This document shows, piece by piece, positions 1 to 5,118 of a DNA stretch of 5,118 nucleotides (the first letter of the stretch is position 1; the number at the start of each line of letters is the position of its first letter). The stretch comes from an uncultured Eubacteriales bacterium (lineage in GTDB: Bacteria > Bacillota > Clostridia > Oscillospirales > Oscillospiraceae): NCBI GenBank assembly GCA_902461475.1, contig CABPXX010000123.1, forward strand, positions 1 through 5,118, given 5' to 3'. A program made the position numbers and the translations under genes. The notes beneath the pieces were generated by a model. The model was not told where the DNA came from. It saw only the letters and a list, made by a program, of their open reading frames with translations, and did no database searches.

Positions 1-404
1 ACGACCACGGCACCCCCTACTACACCAACTCCTCCCACCTGCCTGTGGGGTGCAGCGACGACCTGTTTGCCGCCCTGGACGTCCAGGACCAGCTCCAGGT
101 GCTCTACACCTCCGGCACGGTGTTCCACGCCTTCCTGGGGGAGAAACTGCCCAGCTGGCAGTCCGCCGCCGCCCTGGTGCGCAAGATCGCCGAGCACTAC
201 AAGCTGCCCTACTACACCATTTCCCCCACCTACTCGGTGTGCGCCGACCACGGGTACCTGCCCGGGGAGCAGTTCACCTGCCCCCACTGCGGCAAGCCCG
301 CCGAGGTGTACAGCCGCATCACCGGCTACTACCGCCCGGTGCAGAACTGGAACGACGGCAAGACCCAGGAGTTCCACGACCGACAAGTCTATCAAGTGGG
401 ATAA
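1..404 (+). CDS. nrdD: Anaerobic ribonucleoside-triphosphate reductase (class III), C-terminal part
   Basis: This is the 3' end of a gene whose start lies left of the window; the reading frame has its first full codon at base 3 and stops with TAA at 402-404. NrdD reduces ribonucleoside triphosphates to deoxyribonucleotides in the cytoplasm under anoxia, using a glycyl radical installed by the radical-SAM activase NrdG. Visible family hallmarks are the YYTNSSHLPVG segment near the left edge, the TSGTVFHAFLGE segment, and a zinc-binding site formed by C (240-242), H (249-251), C (279-281) and C (288-290), that is C-x2-H then C-x2-C. Next comes the radical loop RITGYYRPVQNWN, in which the Gly at 324-326 is the expected radical site. 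The catalytic cysteines lie upstream, outside the window. The GTG at 45 is an internal Val, not a start. No nrdG follows; a terminator hairpin begins five bases after the stop. The family assignment is firm. Confidence 0.96.
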   Translation, partial: DHGTPYYTNSSHLPVGCSDDLFAALDVQDQLQVLYTSGTVFHAFLGEKLPSWQSAAALVRKIAEHYKLPYYTISPTYSVCADHGYLPGEQFTCPHCGKPAEVYSRITGYYRPVQNWNDGKTQEFHDRQVYQVG

Positions 405-409
405 AATAG

Positions 410-446
410 CGCCCCGGTCTACCTTATAAATAGGTAGGCCGGGGCG
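410..446 (+). terminator. Hairpin terminator after nrdD
   Basis: A 14-bp stem (410-423 with 433-446) carries one G-U wobble and encloses a 9-base AT loop at 424-432. It starts five bases after the nrdD stop codon. The stem is very GC-rich, as in an intrinsic terminator, but the following T tract is weak (TTGT at 447-450), so termination efficiency is uncertain. The bases before the stem (401-408, ATAAAATA) would give a T-rich tail on the opposite strand, so the hairpin could also work in reverse, although no reverse-strand gene is seen here. Confidence 0.75.
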
Positions 447-556
447 TTGTGCAAGATGCAAAAAGATTTGTCTGCCACGAACAAATAGGAAATTCCTGTG
501 ATTGTAAGAAACCTTATGTAATTTTTACAAAAAATTATACTTTAATCTGCCAAACC

Positions 557-580
557 TCACAAATTTGTGATTTCGCACAA
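557..580. promoter_or_regulatory. Candidate operator: two overlapping inverted repeats
   Basis: Positions 557-570 read TCACAAATTTGTGA, a perfect 14-bp palindrome. Its right arm is shared with a second inverted repeat at 565-580, TTGTG-N6-CACAA. The palindrome centre lies about 60 bases upstream of the transcription start expected from the -10 element at 611-616, a usual distance for an activator site, though a repressor is also possible. The TGTGA half-sites recall CRP/FNR-family and Rex operators, but the arm order and spacing match none of them exactly, so no regulator is named. A short palindrome arising by chance in AT-rich DNA cannot be excluded. Confidence 0.45.
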
Positions 581-607
581 GAATATGTACCGATGGCAAG
601 CGTGGTA

Positions 608-616
608 TGGTATGAT
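608..616 (+). promoter_or_regulatory. Extended -10 promoter element for the fucosidase gene
   Basis: Positions 608-616 read TGGTATGAT: an extended TG-n motif directly before TATGAT, one mismatch from the TATAAT consensus. Transcription would start near base 623, giving a 5' leader of about 54 bases. No good -35 hexamer lies 16-18 bases upstream (588-593 is TACCGA), which fits an extended -10 promoter or one that needs an activator. TATAAA at 616-621 is an alternative -10 but also lacks a -35. Confidence 0.5.
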
Positions 617-628
617 ATAAATGAAAAA

Positions 629-652
629 CGGCGCGTATCCCACAACGCGCCG
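629..652. promoter_or_regulatory. GC-rich inverted repeat in the 5' leader
   Basis: A perfect 8-bp inverted repeat (CGGCGCGT at 629-636 with ACGCGCCG at 645-652) encloses an 8-base loop. It sits just after the predicted transcription start and ends ten bases before the Shine-Dalgarno sequence. It could be a DNA operator that blocks promoter escape, or an mRNA hairpin that protects the 5' end or affects translation. It lacks a T tract, so it does not look like an attenuator. Confidence 0.45.
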
Positions 653-662
653 CACGTATGAA

Positions 663-669
663 AGGAAGG
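663..669 (+). promoter_or_regulatory. Ribosome binding site that decides the ATG at 677
   Basis: AGGAAGG at 663-669 is a strong Shine-Dalgarno match. There are two in-frame ATGs, at 671 and 677. The first is only one base away from the motif, too close for initiation, whereas the second has the usual 7-base spacing, so 677 is preferred. Confidence 0.85.
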
Positions 670-676
670 AATGTAC

Positions 677-778
677 ATGAAAGGAAAACGTCCTGCTAAG
701 CGCGGTTTGACTCTGGCTTTGGCGGGGACCATGCTGGCCTCTACTGTGGTAGGCACCAGCTTCCCGACAGCTTGGGCC
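677..778 (+). other. Signal peptide of the fucosidase
   Basis: Residues 1-34 show a basic n-region (K2, K4, R5, K8, R9), a hydrophobic core of about L11-V25, and the A-x-A motif A32-W33-A34 for signal peptidase I before A35. The mature protein then begins with a Thr/Pro/Asp-rich linker of about 20 residues leading to the catalytic domain. There is no lipobox cysteine, so a lipoprotein is unlikely. Confidence 0.88.
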
Positions 779-3700
779 GCAGAGCCCACCTACATCGGGG
801 ATGCGTCTCTCACCGACAACGCCACCCCAGCCCCCACCCCGGACACCGTTTTGCCCAACGCCAATCAGTATTGGTATCAGAAGGCAGAGCTGTCCGCATT
901 CTGCCACTTTGGCCCCAACACCTTCAACGAGATCGAGTGGGGCGAGCACTACGGGGACAAGACCCCCGATGAGATCTTCAAGCTGGAGACCGACTTCGAC
1001 GCTGACACCATGGTCAAGACTCTGAAGGACGCCGGCTTCCAGATGCTCATCGTCACCGCCAAGCACCACGACGGCTTCTGTATCTGGAACAGCGCCTACA
1101 CCGAGTACGATGTGGCCAACACCAGCTACAAAAACGGCCAGGGCGACATTCTGGCTGAGCTGTCCGAGGCCTGCACCAAGTACGACATGAACATGGGCCT
1201 GTATCTGTCTCCCTGGGATATCCACGACGACAGCTACGGCTACTACCACGCCAACGGCAACCCCACCAGCAAGGAAAACGACGTGCTGGACTACAACGAG
1301 TACTACAACAACCAGCTCCAGGAGATCCTGGGCAACGACAAGTACGGCAACGACGGCCACTTCATTGAGGTGTGGATGGACGGCGCCAAGGGCTCCGGCG
1401 CCAACGCCCAGGAGTACGACTTCCAGAAGTGGTTTGACACCATTCAGAGCAACGAGGGCAAGAAGGCCGGCTATGAGGCCGACTGTATGCTCTTCGGCGC
1501 TGAGGCCTACACCACCGTGCGCTGGATCGGCAACGAGAACGGCTACGCCGCCGACGATACCTGGTCCAAGTCCATGGTGAACTACGAAAACAACACCATC
1601 AACAGCGGCTCTCAGGGCAGCTACACCGTGGGCCTGGAAAACGGCAACCAGTGGACCGTGCCTGAGTGTGACGCCCGCATCACCTCCGGCTGGTTCTGGG
1701 GCACTCAGAAGAACACCCCCAAGACCATTGCCGCCCTTGGCGAGATGTACTTCCGCTCCGTGGGCCACAACGGCACCTTCCTGCTCAACGTGCCCCCCAA
1801 CAACCAGGGCACCGTGGACCAGGCCATTCTGGATCGTGTGACCGAGTTCGGCCAGAACGTCCAGGAGACCTTTAAGAAGAACCTGGCCACCTCCGTGCAG
1901 GCCACCAACGTCCGTGGCAATGACGTGGCCTACAAGCCCGGCAACACCATCGATGGCAACGACGCCACCTACTGGACCACTGAGGACGGCACCAACGAGG
2001 GCACCCTGCTCATCGACCTGGGCGGCGTGAAGAGCTTCGACGTGGTGAGCGTGGAAGAGGCCATCCAGAACGGCCAGCGCATCAACTCCTACAAAGTGGA
2101 GTATCGCGATGCCAGCGGCGAGTGGCACGAGATGCAGTCCGGCCAGACCATCGGCGCCAAGCGTCTGGTGCGCACCGGAGCCGTCCGGGGCGATCAGGTG
2201 CGGATCACCGTGTCCACCCCCGACGACAAGGTGCCCATGATCAGCGAGGTGGGCGTGTACAAGGCCAGCGAGGGCTTTGAGCTCTCCGGCGCCGCCCCCG
2301 ACGGCATGGACGTCATCGACATCAAGAATGGGGCCTTCCAGTTCTCCAACGGCTGGACCGACGAGCCCGGCTCCCAGTTCATCGGCGGCACCAACAAGTG
2401 GGCCAACACCGGTGCTACCTTCACCGTCAACTTCACCGGCTCCAAGATCTACCTTCTGGGTACCAAGGACCCCAACCACGGCAAGGCTGATATCTACATC
2501 GACGGCGAGAAGGTGTCCACCATCGACACCAACGCCTCCGCCCGTGCCCTGGGTCAGTACATCTTCGTCTCCGAGGATCTGGCCGACGGCGAGCACACCC
2601 TGGAGCTGCGGGTCACCTCCAAGGCCATCGGCATTGAGGCCGCCTACACCATCAACAACGGCGGCAAGGGCATGATTGGCATCGAGGAGAGCCGCTACAC
2701 CATGAACGAGGAGCAGCGCATGGACGTCAAGCTGGTCCGCGTGGGCGGCACCAGCGACGAGCCGGTCACCGTGAAGCTGTCCCCCAACCCCGGCTCCGCC
2801 GTTCAGGGCGACTTCAACTCTGACCTGGTGACCGAGGTCACCTTCCAGCCCGGCGAGACCGAGAAAACCGCTCCTGTGGAGACCCGCCGCAATACCAACA
2901 TCACCGGCGACCTGGAGTTCACCATTGAGCTGTCCTCCGCCGACAAGGACGTCATCCTGGGCTTCAACCCCGTGGCCACCGTCACCATCAAGGATATGGA
3001 CTCCGCCTCTCGCGAGCAGCTGGAGGCCCTGGTGAATGAGGCTGAGGGCAAGCTGGGCGAGTGGTACTCCTCCGGCTGGGACGCCTACGCCCAGGCCGTG
3101 GCTCAGGGCAAGGAGCTGCTGGCTGCCTCCGACGCTGATCAGGAGGCTATGGCCCAGGCTGTGGCCGCCATCCAGGCCGCCAAGGGCGCTCTGGTGGAGC
3201 GTGAGCAGTACTCCGCTGACGACCCCGTGCCCTTCCCCTGGCAGCCCAACTCCACCTACACCGTGGAAGCTGAGTTCGCCATTCTGAAGAACACTGGTGA
3301 GAACGAGGATTGGCCCCTCCAGGTGGCCGAGTCCAGCTGGGCCAGCCACGGCAAGTTCGTCAACTGCCTAAACCAGAACGACACCATCTCCTTCCCCTAT
3401 GTGGCCGACCGCACCGGCACCTACACCGTCACCGCCACCTACCGCAGCGGCGACACCAACAACTCCCTGGCTTGGAGCGAGGTGGACGGTAAGATCACCT
3501 CTAGCACCGTCTCCGCTGGCGCCGGGGACAGCGCCACCGCCACCCACACCGTCACCTTTGACATCGAGGTCACCGAGGCTGGCGCTGGCACCCTGGTGTT
3601 CACCGGCCCCGCCAAGAAGTCTCCCCAGCTGGACAAGCTGGTCATCACCCCCAAGAACATCGACTACCAGACCTGCAACGTCACCGTGACCGCCAATGCG

Positions 3701-5118
3701 GGCGGCACCGTGTCTCCCGCCGGCACCACCGCTGTCACCGAGGGCGAGTCCTTCACCCTCACCATCACCCCCGACGCCTACTATCATGTGGAGTCCGTGG
3801 TGGTCAACGGTGAGACCGTCACCGTCACCGACAACACCTACACCCTGGACAGCGTCACCAGCGAGACCACCATCGAAGTGACCTTCGCTCCTGACGTCAC
3901 CCGCGACGACCTCCAGGCTCTGGTGGACGCCGCCGACGGCAAGGTGGGCGAGTGGTACACCAGCGGCTGGGATGCCTACGCCAAGGCCATTGCGGACGCC
4001 ACCGAGCTGCTGAAGGAGGAGAACCCCTCCGTCTCCGCTCTGGGCGAGGCCAAGACCGCCATCGAGACCGCTCTGGCCGCTCTGGTGGAGCGTGAGCAGT
4101 ACACCACCGAAGATCCCTTCTACTTCCCCAACGAGAAGGGCGTGTCCGTGACTCTGGAAGCTGAGTTTGCTCAGCTGCACAACGTGGAGCTGGCCTCCGA
4201 CGGCCAGTGGGCTCTGTGTGTGGCCGAGGCCGACTGGGCCAGCCACGGCGAGTTCATCAACTGCCTGAACCAGCAGGACACCATCTCCTTCCCCTATGAG
4301 GCCAAGACTGCTGGTACCTACACCGTCACCGCCACCTACCGCAGCGGCGACACCAACAACTCCCTGGCCTGGAGCGAGCCCGATGGCAAGATTGCCTCCG
4401 GCACCGTCTCCGCTGGCGCTGGCGACGAGGCCCGTGAGACCCACACCGTCACCTTCGAGATCGAGATCACCGAGGCCGGCGCCGGCACTCTGGTGTTCAC
4501 CGGTCCCGACAAGAAGTCTCCCCAGCTGGACAAGCTGGTCATCGAGCTCAAGGAGGCCGCTGAGCCCCAGCCCGTGGAGTACACCGTCACCGTGAACACC
4601 CAGGGCGAGGGCACCGCTACCGCCGAGCCCACCACCGCCACTGCTGGCACCACCGTGACCCTGACTCAGACCGCTGCTGAGGGCTGGCACTTCGTGGAGT
4701 GGCAGAGCGAGACCGTCACCGTCACCGATAATACCTTCGTGATGCCCGAGGGCAACGTCACCGTCACCGCCGTGTTTGAGAAGGACGAGACCCCCGAGCC
4801 CGGCGATGTCAACAAGACCCTGCTGGAGAAGACCGTGGCCTATGCCGAGGGTCTGGACACCACCGGTGTCACCGACACCGCCAAGAAGGCCTTTGAGGAC
4901 GCTCTGGCCAACGCCAAGACCGTTCTGGCCGACGCCAACGCCACCCAGGACGAGGTCAACGCCGCTTGGGACCAGCTGCTGGAAGGCATCTGGGGTCTGG
5001 GCCTGACCCAGGGCGACAAGGCTCTCCTGGAGCAGCTGATCGCCAAGGCTGAGAGCATGCTGCCCAACGCCGACAAGTACGTGGAGACCAACTGGCAGCA
5101 GCTGGTGGACGCTCTGGC
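677..5118 (+). CDS. Secreted multimodular GH29 alpha-L-fucosidase, 3' end outside the window
   Basis: One frame runs without a stop from ATG 677 to the right edge, giving at least 1480 residues; typical single-domain GH29 enzymes are about 450-600. The protein is predicted to be exported and to release L-fucose from glycans outside the cell. Domain order by residue: signal peptide 1-34; GH29 about 58-395; F5/8 type C about 402-530; unassigned beta-rich domain about 545-661; Calx-beta-like 668-775; cassette 1 (FIVAR, CBM6/35-like, InlB B-repeat-like) 779-1073; cassette 2 of the same order 1076-1371; FIVAR 3 from about 1378; FIVAR 4 from about 1446 to the edge. No dockerin, SLH or LPXTG anchor is visible, but the C-terminus is missing. 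The gene has its own promoter and appears separate from nrdD. Codon use is strongly C/G-ending throughout, with no sign of a frameshift. The GH29 assignment is firm; the exact linkage specificity is inferred. Confidence 0.95.
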   Translation, partial: MKGKRPAKRGLTLALAGTMLASTVVGTSFPTAWAAEPTYIGDASLTDNATPAPTPDTVLPNANQYWYQKAELSAFCHFGPNTFNEIEWGEHYGDKTPDEIFKLETDFDADTMVKTLKDAGFQMLIVTAKHHDGFCIWNSAYTEYDVANTSYKNGQGDILAELSEACTKYDMNMGLYLSPWDIHDDSYGYYHANGNPTSKENDVLDYNEYYNNQLQEILGNDKYGNDGHFIEVWMDGAKGSGANAQEYDFQKWFDTIQSNEGKKAGYEADCMLFGAEAYTTVRWIGNENGYAADDTWSKSMVNYENNTINSGSQGSYTVGLENGNQWTVPECDARITSGWFWGTQKNTPKTIAALGEMYFRSVGHNGTFLLNVPPNNQGTVDQAILDRVTEFGQNVQETFKKNLATSVQATNVRGNDVAYKPGNTIDGNDATYWTTEDGTNEGTLLIDLGGVKSFDVVSVEEAIQNGQRINSYKVEYRDASGEWHEMQSGQTIGAKRLVRTGAVRGDQVRITVSTPDDKVPMISEVGVYKASEGFELSGAAPDGMDVIDIKNGAFQFSNGWTDEPGSQFIGGTNKWANTGATFTVNFTGSKIYLLGTKDPNHGKADIYIDGEKVSTIDTNASARALGQYIFVSEDLADGEHTLELRVTSKAIGIEAAYTINNGGKGMIGIEESRYTMNEEQRMDVKLVRVGGTSDEPVTVKLSPNPGSAVQGDFNSDLVTEVTFQPGETEKTAPVETRRNTNITGDLEFTIELSSADKDVILGFNPVATVTIKDMDSASREQLEALVNEAEGKLGEWYSSGWDAYAQAVAQGKELLAASDADQEAMAQAVAAIQAAKGALVEREQYSADDPVPFPWQPNSTYTVEAEFAILKNTGENEDWPLQVAESSWASHGKFVNCLNQNDTISFPYVADRTGTYTVTATYRSGDTNNSLAWSEVDGKITSSTVSAGAGDSATATHTVTFDIEVTEAGAGTLVFTGPAKKSPQLDKLVITPKNIDYQTCNVTVTANAGGTVSPAGTTAVTEGESFTLTITPDAYYHVESVVVNGETVTVTDNTYTLDSVTSETTIEVTFAPDVTRDDLQALVDAADGKVGEWYTSGWDAYAKAIADATELLKEENPSVSALGEAKTAIETALAALVEREQYTTEDPFYFPNEKGVSVTLEAEFAQLHNVELASDGQWALCVAEADWASHGEFINCLNQQDTISFPYEAKTAGTYTVTATYRSGDTNNSLAWSEPDGKIASGTVSAGAGDEARETHTVTFEIEITEAGAGTLVFTGPDKKSPQLDKLVIELKEAAEPQPVEYTVTVNTQGEGTATAEPTTATAGTTVTLTQTAAEGWHFVEWQSETVTVTDNTFVMPEGNVTVTAVFEKDETPEPGDVNKTLLEKTVAYAEGLDTTGVTDTAKKAFEDALANAKTVLADANATQDEVNAAWDQLLEGIWGLGLTQGDKALLEQLIAKAESMLPNADKYVETNWQQLVDAL
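848..1861 (+). other. GH29 catalytic domain, probable alpha-1,3/1,4-fucosidase (subfamily B)
   Basis: This retaining glycosidase domain spans about residues 58-395. Visible motifs are HFGPNTF (77-83) and EWG (87-89), then AKHHDGF (128-134) of the fucose pocket, then LYLSPWD (175-181). EVWMDG follows with the nucleophile D235, then VRWIGNENG with the likely acid/base E287. SGWFW (337-341) and SVGHNGTFLLNVPPN (361-375) close the domain. The nucleophile and acid/base motifs, about 50 residues apart, and the following F5/8 domain resemble GH29-B enzymes that act on Lewis a/x and 3-fucosyllactose type structures; that specificity is inference from family knowledge. All expected catalytic residues are present, so the enzyme should be active. 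Confidence 0.92.
1880..2266 (+). other. F5/8 type C (CBM32-like) domain
   Basis: Residues about 402-530 follow the pattern of discoidin-like carbohydrate-binding modules. NTIDGNDATYWTTEDG is the typical opening loop, TLLIDLGG the conserved strand, and QNGQRINSYKVEY the central segment, ending with ISEVGVYK. Domains of this kind commonly follow GH29-B catalytic domains, where they pack against the barrel or bind galactose-type sugars. Ligand specificity cannot be read from the sequence. Confidence 0.85.
2309..2659 (+). other. Unassigned beta-rich domain of the fucosidase
   Basis: Residues about 545-661 sit between the F5/8 and Calx-beta-like domains. Visible landmarks are a GWTDEPG turn near 559-565, the strand-like segments ATFTVNFTGSKIYLLG and KADIYIDGEKV, and EHTLELRVTSKAIGIEA near the end. 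The pattern suggests a beta-sandwich, perhaps another carbohydrate-binding module or a structural linker domain. I do not recognise a named family with confidence. Confidence 0.5.
2678..3001 (+). other. Calx-beta-like domain
   Basis: Residues about 668-775 show the progression of a Calx-beta fold: an opening near ESRYTMNEEQ, strand VKLVRVGG, PVTVKLSPNPGSA, then GDFNSDLVTEVTFQPGETEK, and the closing ATVTIKDMD. In extracellular bacterial proteins such domains usually act as calcium-binding spacers. The assignment rests on pattern only. Confidence 0.6.
3011..3895 (+). repeat. Cassette 1: FIVAR + CBM6/35-like + InlB B-repeat-like
   Basis: This first copy spans residues 779-1073. The helical FIVAR segment (about 779-843) contains EWYSSGWDAYAQAV and ends with ALVEREQY. 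The next segment (about 858-993) opens with TYTVEAEFA and ends with QLDKLVIT, the outline of a CBM6/35-like beta-sandwich. The last part (about 996-1073) has the beta-grasp pattern of InlB B-repeat-like domains, with VTVTANAGGTVSPAG and GETVTVTDNTY. Its likely roles are spacing the catalytic head from the cell and binding glycan. It pairs with the second copy at 3902-4789. Confidence 0.85.
3902..4789 (+). repeat. Cassette 2: FIVAR + CBM6/35-like + InlB B-repeat-like
   Basis: This second tandem copy (residues 1076-1371) has the same domain order as the first and an offset of 297-299 residues. Over W888-I990 against W1187-I1289, 87 of 103 residues are identical by hand count. At DNA level 53 bases are identical (3419-3471 and 4316-4368), as are 33 bases (3614-3646 and 4511-4543), both at an offset of 897 bases. 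The FIVAR and N-terminal CBM parts are much more divergent, as is the B-repeat-like part outside its ETVTVTDNT core. FIVAR 3 follows directly, as if a further cassette began there. Confidence 0.88.
4808..5118 (+). other. FIVAR 3 and the beginning of FIVAR 4
   Basis: Residues about 1378-1440 are helical and Ala/Lys/Glu/Asp-rich, with FEDALANAKTVLADANATQDEV and the closing AAWDQLLEGI typical of FIVAR modules. A further copy begins at about residue 1446 (QGDKALLEQLIAKAESML) and reaches NWQQLVDAL at the window edge. Here two FIVARs follow each other without an intervening binding domain, unlike the upstream cassettes. Such helical bundles occur in cell-wall-attached glycosidases and adhesins as stalk or binding segments. 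Confidence 0.75.

Larger units (their letters stand above)
447..676. promoter_or_regulatory. AT-rich intergenic regulatory region upstream of the fucosidase gene
   Basis: This 230-base gap between the nrdD terminator and the fucosidase start is visibly AT-rich against its GC-rich neighbours. It contains the palindromes, -10 element, leader inverted repeat and ribosome binding site listed separately. A 70-codon open frame (GTG at 449, stop ending at 661) crosses it but has no ribosome binding site and overlaps all of these elements, so I treat the stretch as non-coding. Confidence 0.7.

Noticed and set aside
487..497. Short palindrome AGGAAATTCCT and nearby 5-bp inverted repeat in the AT-rich gap.
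   Set aside because: Arms of five bases are expected by chance in a stretch of this composition, and neither has a clear positional link to the promoter.
449..661. A 70-codon frame with several cysteines in the intergenic region.
   Set aside because: It begins at a GTG next to the terminator stem without a ribosome binding site, and it overlaps the palindromes, promoter element and leader inverted repeat.
671..673. An earlier in-frame ATG as the start of the fucosidase.
   Set aside because: It is one base from the Shine-Dalgarno motif, too close for initiation; the ATG at 677 has proper spacing and gives a normal signal peptide.
557..3349. A 930-codon open frame on the minus strand.
   Set aside because: It lies in exact codon register opposite the fucosidase gene, encodes a low-complexity Gly/Val/Leu/Ala-rich product without recognisable motifs, and arises because the sense strand lacks TTA, CTA and TCA codons. 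It also runs over the promoter region.
3368..4690. A 440-codon open frame on the minus strand.
   Set aside because: It is the continuation of the same shadow, split from the first only by the single CTA codon at 3368-3370. Its internal repeats are the complement of the duplicated cassettes.
3011..4789. The regular repeats considered as a CRISPR array or mobile element.
   Set aside because: The repeat is an in-frame protein-coding duplication with a period near 897 bases; there are no short repeats with spacers, no terminal inverted repeats and no transposase.

Overview
The window reads as a piece of a GC-rich, strictly anaerobic gut Firmicute, most likely of the Oscillospiraceae type (Flavonifractor, Lawsonibacter or Oscillibacter relatives). 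This is an inference. It rests on the class III (oxygen-sensitive) ribonucleotide reductase, the strong C/G preference at third codon positions, the Shine-Dalgarno-rich start region and the large secreted glycan-degrading enzyme. No taxonomic marker gene is present.

Region 1 (1-404, + strand) holds the last 133 codons of nrdD, the anaerobic ribonucleoside-triphosphate reductase. It includes the zinc-binding C-x2-H / C-x2-C site and the glycyl-radical loop. A GC-rich hairpin (410-446) follows the stop codon after five bases and is the probable terminator. No nrdG activase gene follows.

Region 2 (447-676) is a short, AT-rich, non-coding regulatory stretch. It holds a perfect 14-bp palindrome (557-570), an overlapping second inverted repeat (565-580), an extended -10 promoter element (608-616), an 8-bp inverted repeat in the presumed 5' leader (629-652) and a strong ribosome binding site (663-669).

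Region 3 (677 to the right edge) is one uninterrupted reading frame of at least 1480 codons that leaves the window without a stop. It encodes a secreted, multimodular GH29 alpha-L-fucosidase, probably of the alpha-1,3/1,4-specific subfamily B. The order of parts is signal peptide, GH29 catalytic domain (nucleophile D235, acid/base E287), F5/8 type C (CBM32-like) domain, an unassigned beta-rich domain, a Calx-beta-like domain, two tandem copies of a roughly 297-residue cassette (FIVAR + CBM6/35-like + InlB B-repeat-like), then a third FIVAR and the start of a fourth. The cell anchor, if any, lies beyond the window.

The two genes are not functionally linked: one supplies deoxynucleotides under anoxia, and the other removes fucose from host or milk glycans outside the cell. 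The terminator and separate promoter suggest they are independent transcription units. The points of most interest are the tandem cassette duplication with patchy near-identity at the DNA level and the overlapping palindromes upstream of the fucosidase. I found no CRISPR array, mobile element, tRNA or rRNA, and no clear sign of a wholly new system.
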